This document shows positions 21,276 through 28,192 of a stretch of 39,748 nt of DNA, one piece after another. A program made the position numbers and the translations under genes. Each line of letters starts with the position of its first letter. Position 1 is the stretch's first letter. The notes beneath the pieces are model-generated. The model did no database searches. It was not told the DNA's origin and saw only the letters and a list, made by a program, of their open reading frames with translations. This DNA is from a virus, in the IMG/VR virus record IMGVR_UViG_3300047552_000792, positions 1 through 39,748 of that record. One strand, given 5' to 3'.

Positions 21276-21485
21276 ATGAGCGAGTTTCTAAATGATTTAA
21301 CCGCTGTAATCAACAGGCACAGCAAGGAAAATGATTCCAATACACCAGATTGGATTCTTGCTCAGTATATGGGCAACTGCCTAAACGCATTTACTATGGC
21401 AAATGGACAGCGTGAGTCTTGGTATGGATGCAAACATGAACCAGGTATGCCGCGCCTTCCGCGCAGAAGGAAGAAGGAGGATTAG
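21276..21485 (+). CDS. Small conserved-type phage protein (69 residues)
   Basis: The product contains LNDLTAVINRHSKENDSNTP followed by DWILAQYMGNCLNAF and a C-terminal GQRESWYG. The pattern I-N-R-x-S-x-E-N-x-S-N-T-P-D-x-I-L-A is widespread in small phage proteins of unknown function. GGGAGAGG precedes the ATGAGCG start. Confidence 0.78.
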   Translation: MSEFLNDLTAVINRHSKENDSNTPDWILAQYMGNCLNAFTMANGQRESWYGCKHEPGMPRLPRRRKKED

Positions 21486-21486
21486 G

Positions 21487-21669
21487 ATGAGCGAGGACTT
21501 TTATTACAGCGAGATTCAGTTTGGCAACAAAATTGTCACGGCCAAGTGGGGCGGGTTGAAAATCGGAGATTGCCACAACGAATCGCATCAGCTCAACCTG
21601 ACGCGGGAAGAAGCATTAAAGCTGGCTGACTTTATCCGTGTGGCTGTGAAAGAAGCGAAACAGCCATGA
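21487..21669 (+). CDS. Small early protein (60 residues)
   Basis: The product starts MSEDFYYSEIQFGNKIVTA. Beta strands are followed by a helix (REEALKLADFIRVAVKEA), a common layout of small phage proteins. The start uses the ATGAGCG context, one base after the previous stop. Confidence 0.66.
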   Translation: MSEDFYYSEIQFGNKIVTAKWGGLKIGDCHNESHQLNLTREEALKLADFIRVAVKEAKQP

Positions 21670-21704
21670 CCGCCTACCAGCACTCGCGCAAGGGGGGAGA
21701 ATGA
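21666..21704 (+). CDS. 12-codon frame, possible leader
   Basis: The frame encodes MTAYQHSRKGGE and overlaps the previous and following genes as ATGA. It also carries the GGGGGGAG that serves the next start. It is probably a coupling element, not a functional protein. Confidence 0.3.
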   Translation: MTAYQHSRKGGE

Positions 21705-21787
21705 GCGAACAATCCGAGCCACAGTTAGACAACACCGGAGTATTAACCTGGGACAATTCCAAATGCCTGAATGGTTCAACGAATTAG
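21701..21787 (+). CDS. 28-residue frame
   Basis: The product starts MSEQSEPQLDNTGVLTWDN. It uses the ATGAGCG context with a strong purine-rich site before it. It overlaps the next gene by 25 bases in a different frame. Function unknown. Confidence 0.45.
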   Translation: MSEQSEPQLDNTGVLTWDNSKCLNGSTN

Positions 21788-21870
21788 TCCAGGGGTTGGT
21801 AAAGTTAGGCACCGTGTATATATTTGCTTATGTAGCCGCAAAGGGGTTTAGCGCAGGATGGAAACGATGA
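21763..21870 (+). CDS. Small membrane protein (35 residues)
   Basis: The product starts MPEWFNELVQGLVKLG and continues with a hydrophobic segment (TVYIFAYVAAKGF). It overlaps the previous frame, and its stop overlaps the next start as ATGA. The ribosome binding site is weak, so translation may depend on coupling. Confidence 0.5.
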   Translation: MPEWFNELVQGLVKLGTVYIFAYVAAKGFSAGWKR

Positions 21871-22166
21871 CGGAGCCGACGGATTGGACTAGGAAACTAG
21901 CCCAACAAACAGCCGCTAGGGTAATCGCTTGGTTAGAAGAAGATGATTATGTTGACCCGCAGTTGGGGAAACTTGAGTTTCATGAGGGCTGGAAGATTGT
22001 CTTTGCCGCCCTCTCCCAGGCCGAGAAGAAGGGGGCTGAGAAGGAGAGGGAGCGGGCAGTACGCATATTCCAAACGCATGACTGTAGGCGACACGGCATT
22101 GATGTCTCTTGCATCGAAAACATCATCTACGAGATGAGGCAACCCAATGCCCCTCCATCGAGGTGA
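21867..22166 (+). CDS. Early protein of unknown function (99 residues)
   Basis: The product starts MTEPTDWTRKLAQQTAARVI and contains AWLEEDDYVDP, a helical KKGAEKERERAVRIF stretch and two Cys near the end. I chose ATG 21867, which has AGGA 8 bases upstream and overlaps the previous stop. ATG 21858 is also in frame. Family not recognised. Confidence 0.7.
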   Translation: MTEPTDWTRKLAQQTAARVIAWLEEDDYVDPQLGKLEFHEGWKIVFAALSQAEKKGAEKERERAVRIFQTHDCRRHGIDVSCIENIIYEMRQPNAPPSR

Positions 22167-22170
22167 TGAG

Positions 22171-22527
22171 ATGAGCGAATACGCTGGCTCAACATGGATG
22201 GAAGAGAAAGCCCTAATGGAAGCGGAGCATTCCAGGGAGATGAAAGCTATGCAATCCCGCCTCTCGACAGCGGAAGCGGAGCGGGATGAAGCAATTAGAC
22301 AAATGAGCCTTAATGAGAGCGACAGGAATAATGAGCTAAGAGCGTTAATCTGCGTCGTAGAAGATGAACGTAATGCCGCCCAAGCATCGCTGGCGAGGAT
22401 GCGGCAAGCTTTGGAAACTGTTGATAAGCAATTTGGCGGAGTGATTCTTCTTCGTGATGGTCAGATTAAAACAACGCTAAGAGAGTTTTGCGGAATCACC
22501 GCTGCCTTGAAGGAGAGCGATGGCTGA
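22171..22527 (+). CDS. Coiled-coil early protein (118 residues)
   Basis: The product starts MSEYAGSTWMEEKALMEAEH. Residues 10-95 form a long Glu/Arg/Ala-rich coiled coil, followed by a short C-terminal domain (GQIKTTLREFCGITAALK). The start uses the ATGAGCG context. The end overlaps the first of a run of tiny membrane genes. Function unknown. Confidence 0.7.
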   Translation: MSEYAGSTWMEEKALMEAEHSREMKAMQSRLSTAEAERDEAIRQMSLNESDRNNELRALICVVEDERNAAQASLARMRQALETVDKQFGGVILLRDGQIKTTLREFCGITAALKESDG

Positions 22528-22621
22528 CCCTCTCAAGTTTATCCTCGTCCTGGCTTGCCTCCTAATCGGCTATGCGGTATGGACAGCGGGAGTCTTAACC
22601 CTATGGGAAAGATGGCTATAG
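22520..22621 (+). CDS. Mini membrane protein 1 of 6 (33 residues)
   Basis: The product starts MADPLKFILVLACLLIGYAV: one hydrophobic segment of about 20 residues with a Trp/Arg tail (LWERWL). AGGAGAGCG precedes the start inside the previous gene. It overlaps the next frame by 19 bases. Confidence 0.6.
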   Translation: MADPLKFILVLACLLIGYAVWTAGVLTLWERWL

Positions 22622-22719
22622 CGATGCTGTTTTATTTGAAGCTGTTCCTGCTGATTGTGCTTGCGGAAACATTCGGTCTGGAAATCCCGATATGGTTCAT
22701 CCTCCCGGTGAATTGGTGA
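22603..22719 (+). CDS. Mini membrane protein 2 of 6 (38 residues)
   Basis: The product starts MGKMAIAMLFYLKLFLLIVL and ends PIWFILPVNW. It has one strong hydrophobic segment and a second hydrophobic end. Three in-frame ATGs are possible (22603, 22612, 22624). I list the first because GGGAG lies 10 bases before it. The stop overlaps the next start as TGATG. Confidence 0.55.
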   Translation: MGKMAIAMLFYLKLFLLIVLAETFGLEIPIWFILPVNW

Positions 22720-22817
22720 TGAAAAAGTTTATCTCCTACTACTGCAAGAAGGGGGAGCATCATGGTTGCCTGTCCAAGCGGTGCCAATGTCGTTGCGGCC
22801 ATGTGTCGGCTCGATAA
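22719..22817 (+). CDS. Cys/His-rich mini-protein (32 residues)
   Basis: The product contains YYCKKGEHHGCLSKRCQCRC followed by GH. Five Cys and three His in 20 residues indicate metal binding, most likely one zinc site. It interrupts the run of membrane genes and is joined to both neighbours by TGATG and TAATG. Confidence 0.58.
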   Translation: MKKFISYYCKKGEHHGCLSKRCQCRCGHVSAR

Positions 22818-22909
22818 TGGAAATCTGGCTCTCTGACCTCACGCTTTGGATATGGGGCATAGCAACTATTCTCCTGCTCATCATCGGGCTGTGGGATAGC
22901 CTGCCATGA
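22817..22909 (+). CDS. Mini membrane protein 3 of 6 (30 residues)
   Basis: The product starts MEIWLSDLTLWIWGIATILL: one Trp-rich hydrophobic segment and a short acidic end (WDSLP). TAATG and ATGA overlaps join it to its neighbours. Confidence 0.58.
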   Translation: MEIWLSDLTLWIWGIATILLLIIGLWDSLP

Positions 22910-23058
22910 GGCTCACGACAGGGCTGGAAGAAGCCGCTAGGCAAGCTGAGACATTCGGCTTTGGATGGCATCATCTGGTGCTGGCGGTAATCATCATCCT
23001 GGGAATGTGGGCGTTCAACGAATGGCTGATGTGGCGGCAGACTAGGAGGCGGAGATGA
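22906..23058 (+). CDS. Mini membrane protein 4 of 6 (50 residues)
   Basis: The product starts MRLTTGLEEAARQAETFGFG, an amphipathic N-terminal helix. A membrane segment (HLVLAVIIILGMWAF) and an Arg-rich tail (RQTRRRR) follow. The positive tail would favour a cytoplasmic C-terminus. ATGA overlaps on both sides. Confidence 0.62.
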   Translation: MRLTTGLEEAARQAETFGFGWHHLVLAVIIILGMWAFNEWLMWRQTRRRR

Positions 23059-23159
23059 TAGATGGCATACCGACATGGAGGATAATCTTGGGCATGGCTA
23101 TCCTGCTGTTATTGTGTCTCAGCCCGATAGCGGTAATCTGGTGGGCAAAGGATGACTAG
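23055..23159 (+). CDS. Mini membrane protein 5 of 6 (34 residues)
   Basis: The product starts MIDGIPTWRIILGMAILLLL and ends AVIWWAKDD. It has one long hydrophobic segment. It overlaps the previous gene by four and the next by eight bases. Confidence 0.58.
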   Translation: MIDGIPTWRIILGMAILLLLCLSPIAVIWWAKDD

Positions 23160-23247
23160 GTTTCTTGGCTACCTTATTAAGGATGGCTATTGGTGGCTCA
23201 TCCCATTGGTGCTAATCCTGTGGCCCATAGCGAGGTTGCGCCGATGA
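23152..23247 (+). CDS. Mini membrane protein 6 of 6 (31 residues)
   Basis: The product starts MTRFLGYLIKDGYWWLIPLV and ends ARLRR. One hydrophobic segment lies between a mildly basic start and an Arg-rich end. ATGA joins it to the next gene. Confidence 0.58.
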   Translation: MTRFLGYLIKDGYWWLIPLVLILWPIARLRR

Positions 23248-23531
23248 AACTCTGCAAGAACTGCGGCGCTCCTGTGATAGGCAAGGCTGGCAGGCAATTC
23301 CTCTGCACCGCTGAGTGCGCTACGGACTGGATGCGGAAGATGAGGGAGCAGGCGATTGATCCGAGGCTGCTGGACATCATTAAGGATGGGCATAAGGAGC
23401 CTCACCACTCAGGATGGAAGCGCTACTGTCCTACTTGCCAACGGCTGAAGGAGTTTGCCGATAGCCTGACGGGAATAGCCTCGGCATGGATGGCGGATGA
23501 GCAGAAGTATTACAAGCGGAGCAGGGTATGA
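23244..23531 (+). CDS. Zinc-ribbon protein (95 residues)
   Basis: The product begins MKLCKNCGAPVIGKAGRQFL followed by CTAEC, a four-Cys zinc ribbon at residues 4-25. A second Cys pair (YCPTCQR) lies near residue 63. Such small zinc proteins often bind nucleic acid or host proteins. ATGA overlaps on both sides. Confidence 0.75.
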   Translation: MKLCKNCGAPVIGKAGRQFLCTAECATDWMRKMREQAIDPRLLDIIKDGHKEPHHSGWKRYCPTCQRLKEFADSLTGIASAWMADEQKYYKRSRV

Positions 23532-23770
23532 GCGCTAACTTTGGTACAGGCTTCCTAAGCGGTTTACTGTTGATGACGATCATAAGCTTCCTGTCACTGC
23601 AGGGTTGTGTTGATAACGCCAAGATGTTCGATGAGCGTGAGCGCACCTATATGGAGATATCCCTACTGAGAGACAAGATAGAGGAGCTTAAGCTGATTGA
23701 TAAGGCTGATGCCATGCAGGTTCAGGCCATGGCTCAGATAGCCGAGGAGCTTAGGCAAAGGTGCCGCTAG
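23528..23770 (+). CDS. Membrane-anchored coiled-coil protein, spanin-like
   Basis: The product is 80 residues. A hydrophobic N-terminal segment (FLSGLLLMTIISFLSLQG) ends at Cys 27, a lipobox-like site. A coiled coil (YMEISLLRDKIEELKLIDKA) and a C-terminal Cys follow. This is the layout of phage spanins or of small lipoproteins. It starts with ATGAGCG. Its stop codon shares CTAG with the stop of the opposing gene. Confidence 0.62.
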   Translation: MSANFGTGFLSGLLLMTIISFLSLQGCVDNAKMFDERERTYMEISLLRDKIEELKLIDKADAMQVQAMAQIAEELRQRCR

Positions 23771-23955
23771 ACGCGCCTCCTGTAGCCATTAGGGTCAATC
23801 CACGGCACCTCGCCTGTCTTGCGGCGCATATAGGTCTCAGCCCAATGCGCTTCCTGCTTATAGTTCTCCCAGATAGCGTCCACAATCTCGCCAGCCCGAT
23901 GTGACGGTTCCCAATGGCCTCTCTCCTTATGGCGATAGGGGAAATGGCGAGGCAT
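23767..23955 (-). CDS. Last gene of the late operon (62 residues)
   Basis: The product starts MPRHFPYRHKERGHWEPSHR and is rich in Arg, His, Trp and Tyr, with VPWIDPNGYRRRV at the end. ATG 23955 overlaps the previous stop (TAATG). Its stop overlaps the opposing gene's stop by four bases, and no terminator follows. Function unknown. Confidence 0.66.
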   Translation of the reverse strand: MPRHFPYRHKERGHWEPSHRAGEIVDAIWENYKQEAHWAETYMRRKTGEVPWIDPNGYRRRV

Positions 23956-24170
23956 TAGCTTGCCTTGTGCGCCGCCGCCCAAATGATGCCGATGGCTGTG
24001 GCAATGTTGGAGCCTGCCACCTCAGCCGTAATCTGACCAGCCAAGTAGCCTGCGACGTTTCCGATGATGACCAAGACGGCTACTGCCGTGGTGCGATGCC
24101 CCTTGAGAAACGGGACAGCATCTAGCCCCTTAGCCAATGCCCCCAATAGCTGACTGATGATTGCGCCCAT
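23955..24170 (-). CDS. Holin-like small membrane protein (71 residues)
   Basis: The product starts MGAIISQLLGALAKGLDAVP. An amphipathic helix, a hydrophilic FLKGHRTT turn and two hydrophobic segments (AVAVLVIIGNVAGYLAG and NIATAIGIIWAAAH) follow. The size and topology suit a holin. I chose ATG 24170, which has GAGG 5 bases upstream. A GTG at 24176 is also possible. Its place near the end of the late operon fits a lysis gene, though no sequence signature proves it. Confidence 0.58.
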   Translation of the reverse strand: MGAIISQLLGALAKGLDAVPFLKGHRTTAVAVLVIIGNVAGYLAGQITAEVAGSNIATAIGIIWAAAHKAS

Positions 24171-24177
24171 TGTCACC

Positions 24178-24657
24178 TCAGAAGGTTAACTTGGCACCGA
24201 GAGACACGCCGTAGACTAAGCCTCCGTCATTCGAATTTCCGTCCTCTAGGCGGTCGTAGTTATATCCCGCCCATGGGCCTATAGTCGTATACTTGTCAAA
24301 GATATCCAATTTCTCACCGACGCTCTTGGTGGCATCGAATCGCTTGAGGACGGAGTTCCAATGAACGGGGGCGCTAATGTAGGGAAGGTAATCTACTGCG
24401 TACCCGGCTCTAACCGTGGCGATATCCTGGTAAGTCCAGATAGCCATGGACGTGCCTGTGCGCCACTCCCCTCCGAAGTCGTAAATGTGTTCGATAGCAG
24501 GTTCAGCCACATTAACAGCAGACTTGCCTAACTCTACCGCCACGCCTGGCCCGTTCATCACATCAGCTGCGGCCTGGGTGCCGAAGAAAGCAGTATCCTC
24601 TGCCATTGCCATGCTTGGTGCCGCCAAGATTGCCGCTGCCAATAGCCACTTATTCAT
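24178..24657 (-). CDS. Secreted, outer-membrane-like protein
   Basis: The product is 159 residues. A Sec signal peptide (MNKWLLAAAILAAPSMAMA) is followed by an Asp/Ala-rich segment, then alternating aromatic beta strands (AIWTYQDIATVRAGYAVDYL) and a final aromatic LTF, as in small outer-membrane beta-barrels. GGAGG lies 4 bases before ATG 24657. In a phage such a protein could change the cell surface and block superinfection. That role is an inference. Confidence 0.7.
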   Translation of the reverse strand: MNKWLLAAAILAAPSMAMAEDTAFFGTQAAADVMNGPGVAVELGKSAVNVAEPAIEHIYDFGGEWRTGTSMAIWTYQDIATVRAGYAVDYLPYISAPVHWNSVLKRFDATKSVGEKLDIFDKYTTIGPWAGYNYDRLEDGNSNDGGLVYGVSLGAKLTF

Positions 24658-24670
24658 TACCCCTCCTTGT

Positions 24671-25156
24671 TTACCTGATGAGAAAGAATATGGGGAGAGC
24701 GTAGACCACCGCCAGGTAGCCTTCCTCCCCGACTGCACTCGTCTTATTCCTGATGCCAGCCCACGCGCTGATGGCTATGCTCAGAATAGTCTGCACCAAT
24801 AGGACTTCCCATAGGCCGATGGGAAGAAGCAGCGGTGCCGAGGAAAGCCCTACCGCAAGGCCGTATAGCATCCGCTCCCTCAAGCGTGATGCCAATGTCC
24901 CGGAACCGCCATAGCCCATGGTCAAAGCCGCTGATAATGCGGGCCAGGCAAGTATCATCCACCATGAGAACGCACCTGACCACTTTGCCACTATTAAGCA
25001 GGCAAGGCTGAATATGGCGCTTCCCACATACCTTCTGATTGCCTTGCTGACGGAGAGGGTATCGCCACGCCCTCCCAAGCTGTAGAGGAAGCTGAACACG
25101 CCCAAGCCTATCAGGGCTACGGCTAACTGCCACATCTGCCTAAGCTCAATGTTCAT
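24671..25156 (-). CDS. Polytopic membrane protein (161 residues)
   Basis: The product has four or five hydrophobic segments, among them LAVALIGLGVFSFLY, YVGSAIFSLACLIVA, WWMILAWPALSAAL and LLVQTILSIAISAW. A GYGGSGT motif and a basic loop (SRLRERMLYG) lie between them. I chose ATG 25156, overlapping the upstream stop as ATGA. A GTG at 25162 is in frame. Its place beside a coiled-coil tail-anchored protein and a holin-like protein suggests a lysis or membrane-remodelling set. Confidence 0.7.
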   Translation of the reverse strand: MNIELRQMWQLAVALIGLGVFSFLYSLGGRGDTLSVSKAIRRYVGSAIFSLACLIVAKWSGAFSWWMILAWPALSAALTMGYGGSGTLASRLRERMLYGLAVGLSSAPLLLPIGLWEVLLVQTILSIAISAWAGIRNKTSAVGEEGYLAVVYALPIFFLIR

Positions 25157-25299
25157 GGCCACGCCGAGTCCACCTCTAGCTCCTCAACTTCTTCCCTAGT
25201 CAGCTTGCGCCCATTCATCCACCGATACTCATCCGGCTTGCCTGGTCGGACTATTCGCCAGAGCCGCCTGCCCCTCCATTTCCAGAGGAGCTTTTGCAT
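25153..25299 (-). CDS. Small basic Trp-rich protein (48 residues)
   Basis: The product starts MQKLLWKWRGRRLWRIVRPG, a strongly basic amphipathic N-terminus of the kind that binds membranes. An acidic C-terminal half (REEVEELEVD) follows. It starts right after the TAG of the gene upstream and overlaps the next gene as ATGA. Family not recognised. Confidence 0.62.
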   Translation of the reverse strand: MQKLLWKWRGRRLWRIVRPGKPDEYRWMNGRKLTREEVEELEVDSAWP

Positions 25300-25641
25300 C
25301 TACGGCCAAAGAAACTTAATCAGGAGAGGGACGGCTATCGTTGCTAGAGATAATGCCCCCGCCCATCGATTGATGGTTGACTCCAAAGACTTGAGCCTGT
25401 CGGCGATATTGACTTGCTTGAGCCTATCCACGTCCATCGCAAGCCCTGTCTCGCCGTTATGCCCCCATACCGTGTAGGTTATGCGGGCGATAAGGGTAGC
25501 CTGTTGCTCCAAGACAATATTCTGATTCTGCCTAATGTCTGAAAGCTCGTGATCTAGGAGAGCAACCTGCTTTTCCAACTCGGCTATCCTTTCCCCGTTA
25601 TGGCAGTAGCCACCACTAATCGGTATGTTCTCATTTGCCAT
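25300..25641 (-). CDS. XhlA-like coiled-coil protein with C-terminal membrane anchor
   Basis: The product is 113 residues. A coiled coil (ERIAELEKQVALLDHELSDI) is followed by TYTVWGHNGETGLAMDVDRL and, at the C-terminus, a hydrophobic anchor (AGALSLATIAVPLLIKFL). This coiled coil plus tail anchor is the layout of the XhlA/hemolysin-associated family found in phage lysis modules. It overlaps the upstream gene by 11 bases. Confidence 0.7.
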   Translation of the reverse strand: MANENIPISGGYCHNGERIAELEKQVALLDHELSDIRQNQNIVLEQQATLIARITYTVWGHNGETGLAMDVDRLKQVNIADRLKSLESTINRWAGALSLATIAVPLLIKFLWP

Positions 25642-25840
25642 CAGTCTTAGCCTCTGATTGTCCGCAGGAGCGCATCACCGCTAGTTTGATTCGCTCATCC
25701 AATGGCTTGGAGGACTCGATGCAGGCGGAGAGGAGGTCGGAGGCATGGAAGTGCATATTGCAGACAAGCATGAAGCCCGCTTCGTCATCGGGCTGACAGC
25801 CGCACCGCATGAGGCGGTAGGCCATGGTGTGGAGGCTCAT
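25631..25840 (-). CDS. Small Cys-containing protein (69 residues)
   Basis: The product starts MSLHTMAYRLMRCGCQPDDE and has Cys at 13, 15, 27, 40 and 59 and His in MHFHASD. Metal binding is possible. ATG 25840 overlaps the upstream stop as ATGA. Function unknown. Confidence 0.6.
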   Translation of the reverse strand: MSLHTMAYRLMRCGCQPDDEAGFMLVCNMHFHASDLLSACIESSKPLDERIKLAVMRSCGQSEAKTDGK

Positions 25841-26280
25841 TCACACTTGTACCATCGGTTGTAGCCTTGCTCATCCTCGTCCCAGCATTGGTCATAGGCA
25901 TAGGCTTGACAGCACCAATCGCCGTCCCTGATGATCTCAGGCTGAGGGATAGGCGGCTGATAGGCAGGCATATTCGGAACCTGCTGCTGAATCTGTTGCT
26001 GCTGAATGTCCACCAGCTTCTCGTTGAACTCCCGCTGAAGCTCCTGCCGTTGCTTCTCAAGCTTAAGCTCCTGCTCCTGTTGCTCGATATACTTCTCGAA
26101 GTTAGTCTTGGTTTCGATAGCAGCATCGTATCCGGCGTATGCGATTTCGGTCGTACCTGCTAGCTTGCGGAACCAATCAACGCCCTCCCCGAACTTGGGC
26201 GCTCCCATCACCAAGGCCATCAGTGTGGCTGCGGATATGCCGATGCCCGCCTTGGATTGCATAGCAGCCCGCATCTTCAT
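25837..26280 (-). CDS. Membrane-anchored coiled-coil protein with Cys-rich end
   Basis: The product is 147 residues. A hydrophobic N-terminal segment (GIGISAATLMALVMGA) is followed by a Gln/Glu-rich coiled coil (about 60-100), a Pro-rich stretch (PAYQPPIPQPE) and a C-terminus with four Cys (WCCQAYAYDQCW and YKCE). An inner-membrane anchor plus coiled coil is like an i-spanin. The Pro/Cys end is unusual. ATG overlaps the upstream stop as ATGA. Confidence 0.65.
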   Translation of the reverse strand: MKMRAAMQSKAGIGISAATLMALVMGAPKFGEGVDWFRKLAGTTEIAYAGYDAAIETKTNFEKYIEQQEQELKLEKQRQELQREFNEKLVDIQQQQIQQQVPNMPAYQPPIPQPEIIRDGDWCCQAYAYDQCWDEDEQGYNRWYKCE

Positions 26281-26438
26281 AATGGATATTCCCTGCGCCT
26301 AGCCACCACTTTATCAGCCTCATCGGGGAAGATAGGATGGCACCAGCAGAAGCAGCCGATACAATCATGGTGCTGCCCGCCGCCTTCCTTGCTGCAAGAT
26401 AGCGAGACTATAGGCCGATGGTTAGGCCGATAGTGCAT
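26277..26438 (-). CDS. Cys/His-rich small protein (53 residues)
   Basis: The product contains SCSKEGGGQHHDCIGCFCWC followed by His: five Cys and three His within 20 residues, strongly suggesting a zinc site. ATG 26438 overlaps the upstream stop (TGATG). An in-frame ATG at 26456 is also possible. Function unknown. Confidence 0.62.
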   Translation of the reverse strand: MHYRPNHRPIVSLSCSKEGGGQHHDCIGCFCWCHPIFPDEADKVVARRREYPL

Positions 26439-26896
26439 CAATTGCCTCTTAGGCATGGGATGAGCTTGGCTTCTGCCTCAGCGCCATAGGTAACGCTGTC
26501 CTTATCCCACAGGCCGTCCTCATTGGTATCAAAGTGGTCAACGCATCCCCATTGGTCACGGTTATAGCCATCGGGATAATGGCATTGGACATGGGAAGAC
26601 TCGCAGTAGATGGTGATGACGGCATCATCGGCAAGCTGTTGGTTAACCTGTGAGACTGAGGTTAACAAGCCATCCAAGGCGGGATTGACGATGGTTAGTC
26701 CAGACATGAGCCTAGCCGTTGGCTCAGGCGCGGGAGTCTCCGCTTGCTTGGCACAGCCTGACAAGGAAAAAGATGCGGCAAGGAGGGTCATCGCGTATGC
26801 AATGCGGGTCGCTGTTTTCAGGGCAGCTGGATATCCCACCTTAGCATCTCTTGGGGGTGCATATGGCTCCACCCTTGCTCGCTCACCTTGTGGCAT
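26438..26896 (-). CDS. Putative lipoprotein with an EF-hand-like loop
   Basis: The product carries a lipobox (LLAASFSLSGC) that would anchor it to a membrane after signal peptidase II. The mature part has DTNEDGLWDKDS, which matches a calcium-binding loop, and several Cys. Start choice is uncertain: ATG 26896 has GGGAG 5 bases upstream but leaves a long leader, and a GTG at about 26842 would give a normal-length signal peptide. Lipoproteins in phage late regions often serve superinfection exclusion or lysis. Confidence 0.65.
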   Translation of the reverse strand: MPQGERARVEPYAPPRDAKVGYPAALKTATRIAYAMTLLAASFSLSGCAKQAETPAPEPTARLMSGLTIVNPALDGLLTSVSQVNQQLADDAVITIYCESSHVQCHYPDGYNRDQWGCVDHFDTNEDGLWDKDSVTYGAEAEAKLIPCLRGN

Positions 26897-26950
26897 CTGT
26901 TCTCCCTGCCGCATCATCACCTCGCTCGCCTGGCAATCAGACATATTTAT

Positions 26951-28192
26951 CTATTCTACTGTTGCCAAAATGAAGCGAATATCTAAGGCTTCCGTAAGAT
27001 AGGCCAACCCTATATTTGAGTTCATGGTTTCTCTTGAAGATTGCAGATGCGCGTATTCCGAATGAACGGCGTCTGATGTCTCAATTATTCTTCTTGGCCC
27101 CCAATTCCCAGACGAATCTCGATGTTTTATAAACACCGCACTATAACCCGGAACATCCCAACAAATAAATACTCCATCAGAAGATATTGTTATCGTCGGA
27201 GAACTCTGTGGAGAAACGAATTGATCTTCAAATACAAATTCATCTGACCAAGAACCAGAAGATGAGCGCTGTTTATAAATCAAATCGCCATCACTAGATT
27301 GATATACAAGATGGACTATACCGCCATCTCCTGTTGCTTGAATACGAGCGACTAAAGCTTCTCCAGTTGAGCCGCTTGCTATCTCAACCGATTCATTCGT
27401 AATTTCCCCTTCGCTTACCCAATCTGAACCATTCCAAAAATAGCCATCGGCTGGATTGTCTGTTCCCGCATCAACCCATTCATAAACCACGGCATACATC
27501 TGCCCATTACTTAAAGGTTCGATGATAGTAAATTTCTTTGCTACGGCATCTAATTCGTGGGGAAAGCCTGCCGCTGTAGTCCAAGTACCGTCTGCGGTTG
27601 ATGACGCTGTAACATTTGGAGTTAGATCATCCTTAGCATATCCGAACCACGGATTGCCCAAACTATCGATTGCCATTGAAAGATCGCTGCATCCCGTCGT
27701 ATTGGCAACTGCTGTTTGTTCTGCGGCAGACCAAGTAATTGATCCGTCAATTTCTGGAGTCCCGCGACGATATTTTAGACCTTCATGCGGATTCCCCTGC
27801 GCCTGTTGAGATATGTTTGCTCCATAATGAATGTAAGTGCCGTCAAAAATTACAGTCCATTGGGCATCGACTACTGGGAATGAAAATGCTGTTGTTGCAG
27901 ACGACCAGCTTGTACCATCCGTGCTTGTCTTAAACTTTACATTATAATCGCTGTAGTCTCCGTAGAATACCCAATATCGGCCATTTGCATAGAATGAACA
28001 ACGCTGCCTCGGCAATCTAACCGCTGTAAGCGCTTCACTTGATGCTGCATCTGATGAATTGTCAAAAATGGTATCTGAAACTACAACAGGAGAGTTTTCC
28101 CCAAGCTGAACCCCCTTAAATGTTGCTCCACTAATCGTCCAACCAGATAGCATAGGTAGAGATAAAATAAGGACTGCGGTATTTAATCGCAT
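26951..28192 (-). CDS. Sialidase-like beta-propeller protein, likely receptor-binding
   Basis: The product is 413 residues. A signal-peptide-like start (MRLNTAVLILSLPMLSGW) is followed by a propeller with repeated Asp-box-like motifs: STDGTSWSSA, SSSGSWSDEF and DSSGNWGPRR, separated by about 40-60 residues. Such propellers bind or cleave glycans. The gene is clearly AT-richer than its neighbours, as expected for an exchanged receptor-binding module. It overlaps the beta-helix gene by 10 bases. A catalytic sialidase triad is not evident, so binding is the safer assumption. Confidence 0.68.
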   Translation of the reverse strand: MRLNTAVLILSLPMLSGWTISGATFKGVQLGENSPVVVSDTIFDNSSDAASSEALTAVRLPRQRCSFYANGRYWVFYGDYSDYNVKFKTSTDGTSWSSATTAFSFPVVDAQWTVIFDGTYIHYGANISQQAQGNPHEGLKYRRGTPEIDGSITWSAAEQTAVANTTGCSDLSMAIDSLGNPWFGYAKDDLTPNVTASSTADGTWTTAAGFPHELDAVAKKFTIIEPLSNGQMYAVVYEWVDAGTDNPADGYFWNGSDWVSEGEITNESVEIASGSTGEALVARIQATGDGGIVHLVYQSSDGDLIYKQRSSSGSWSDEFVFEDQFVSPQSSPTITISSDGVFICWDVPGYSAVFIKHRDSSGNWGPRRIIETSDAVHSEYAHLQSSRETMNSNIGLAYLTEALDIRFILATVE

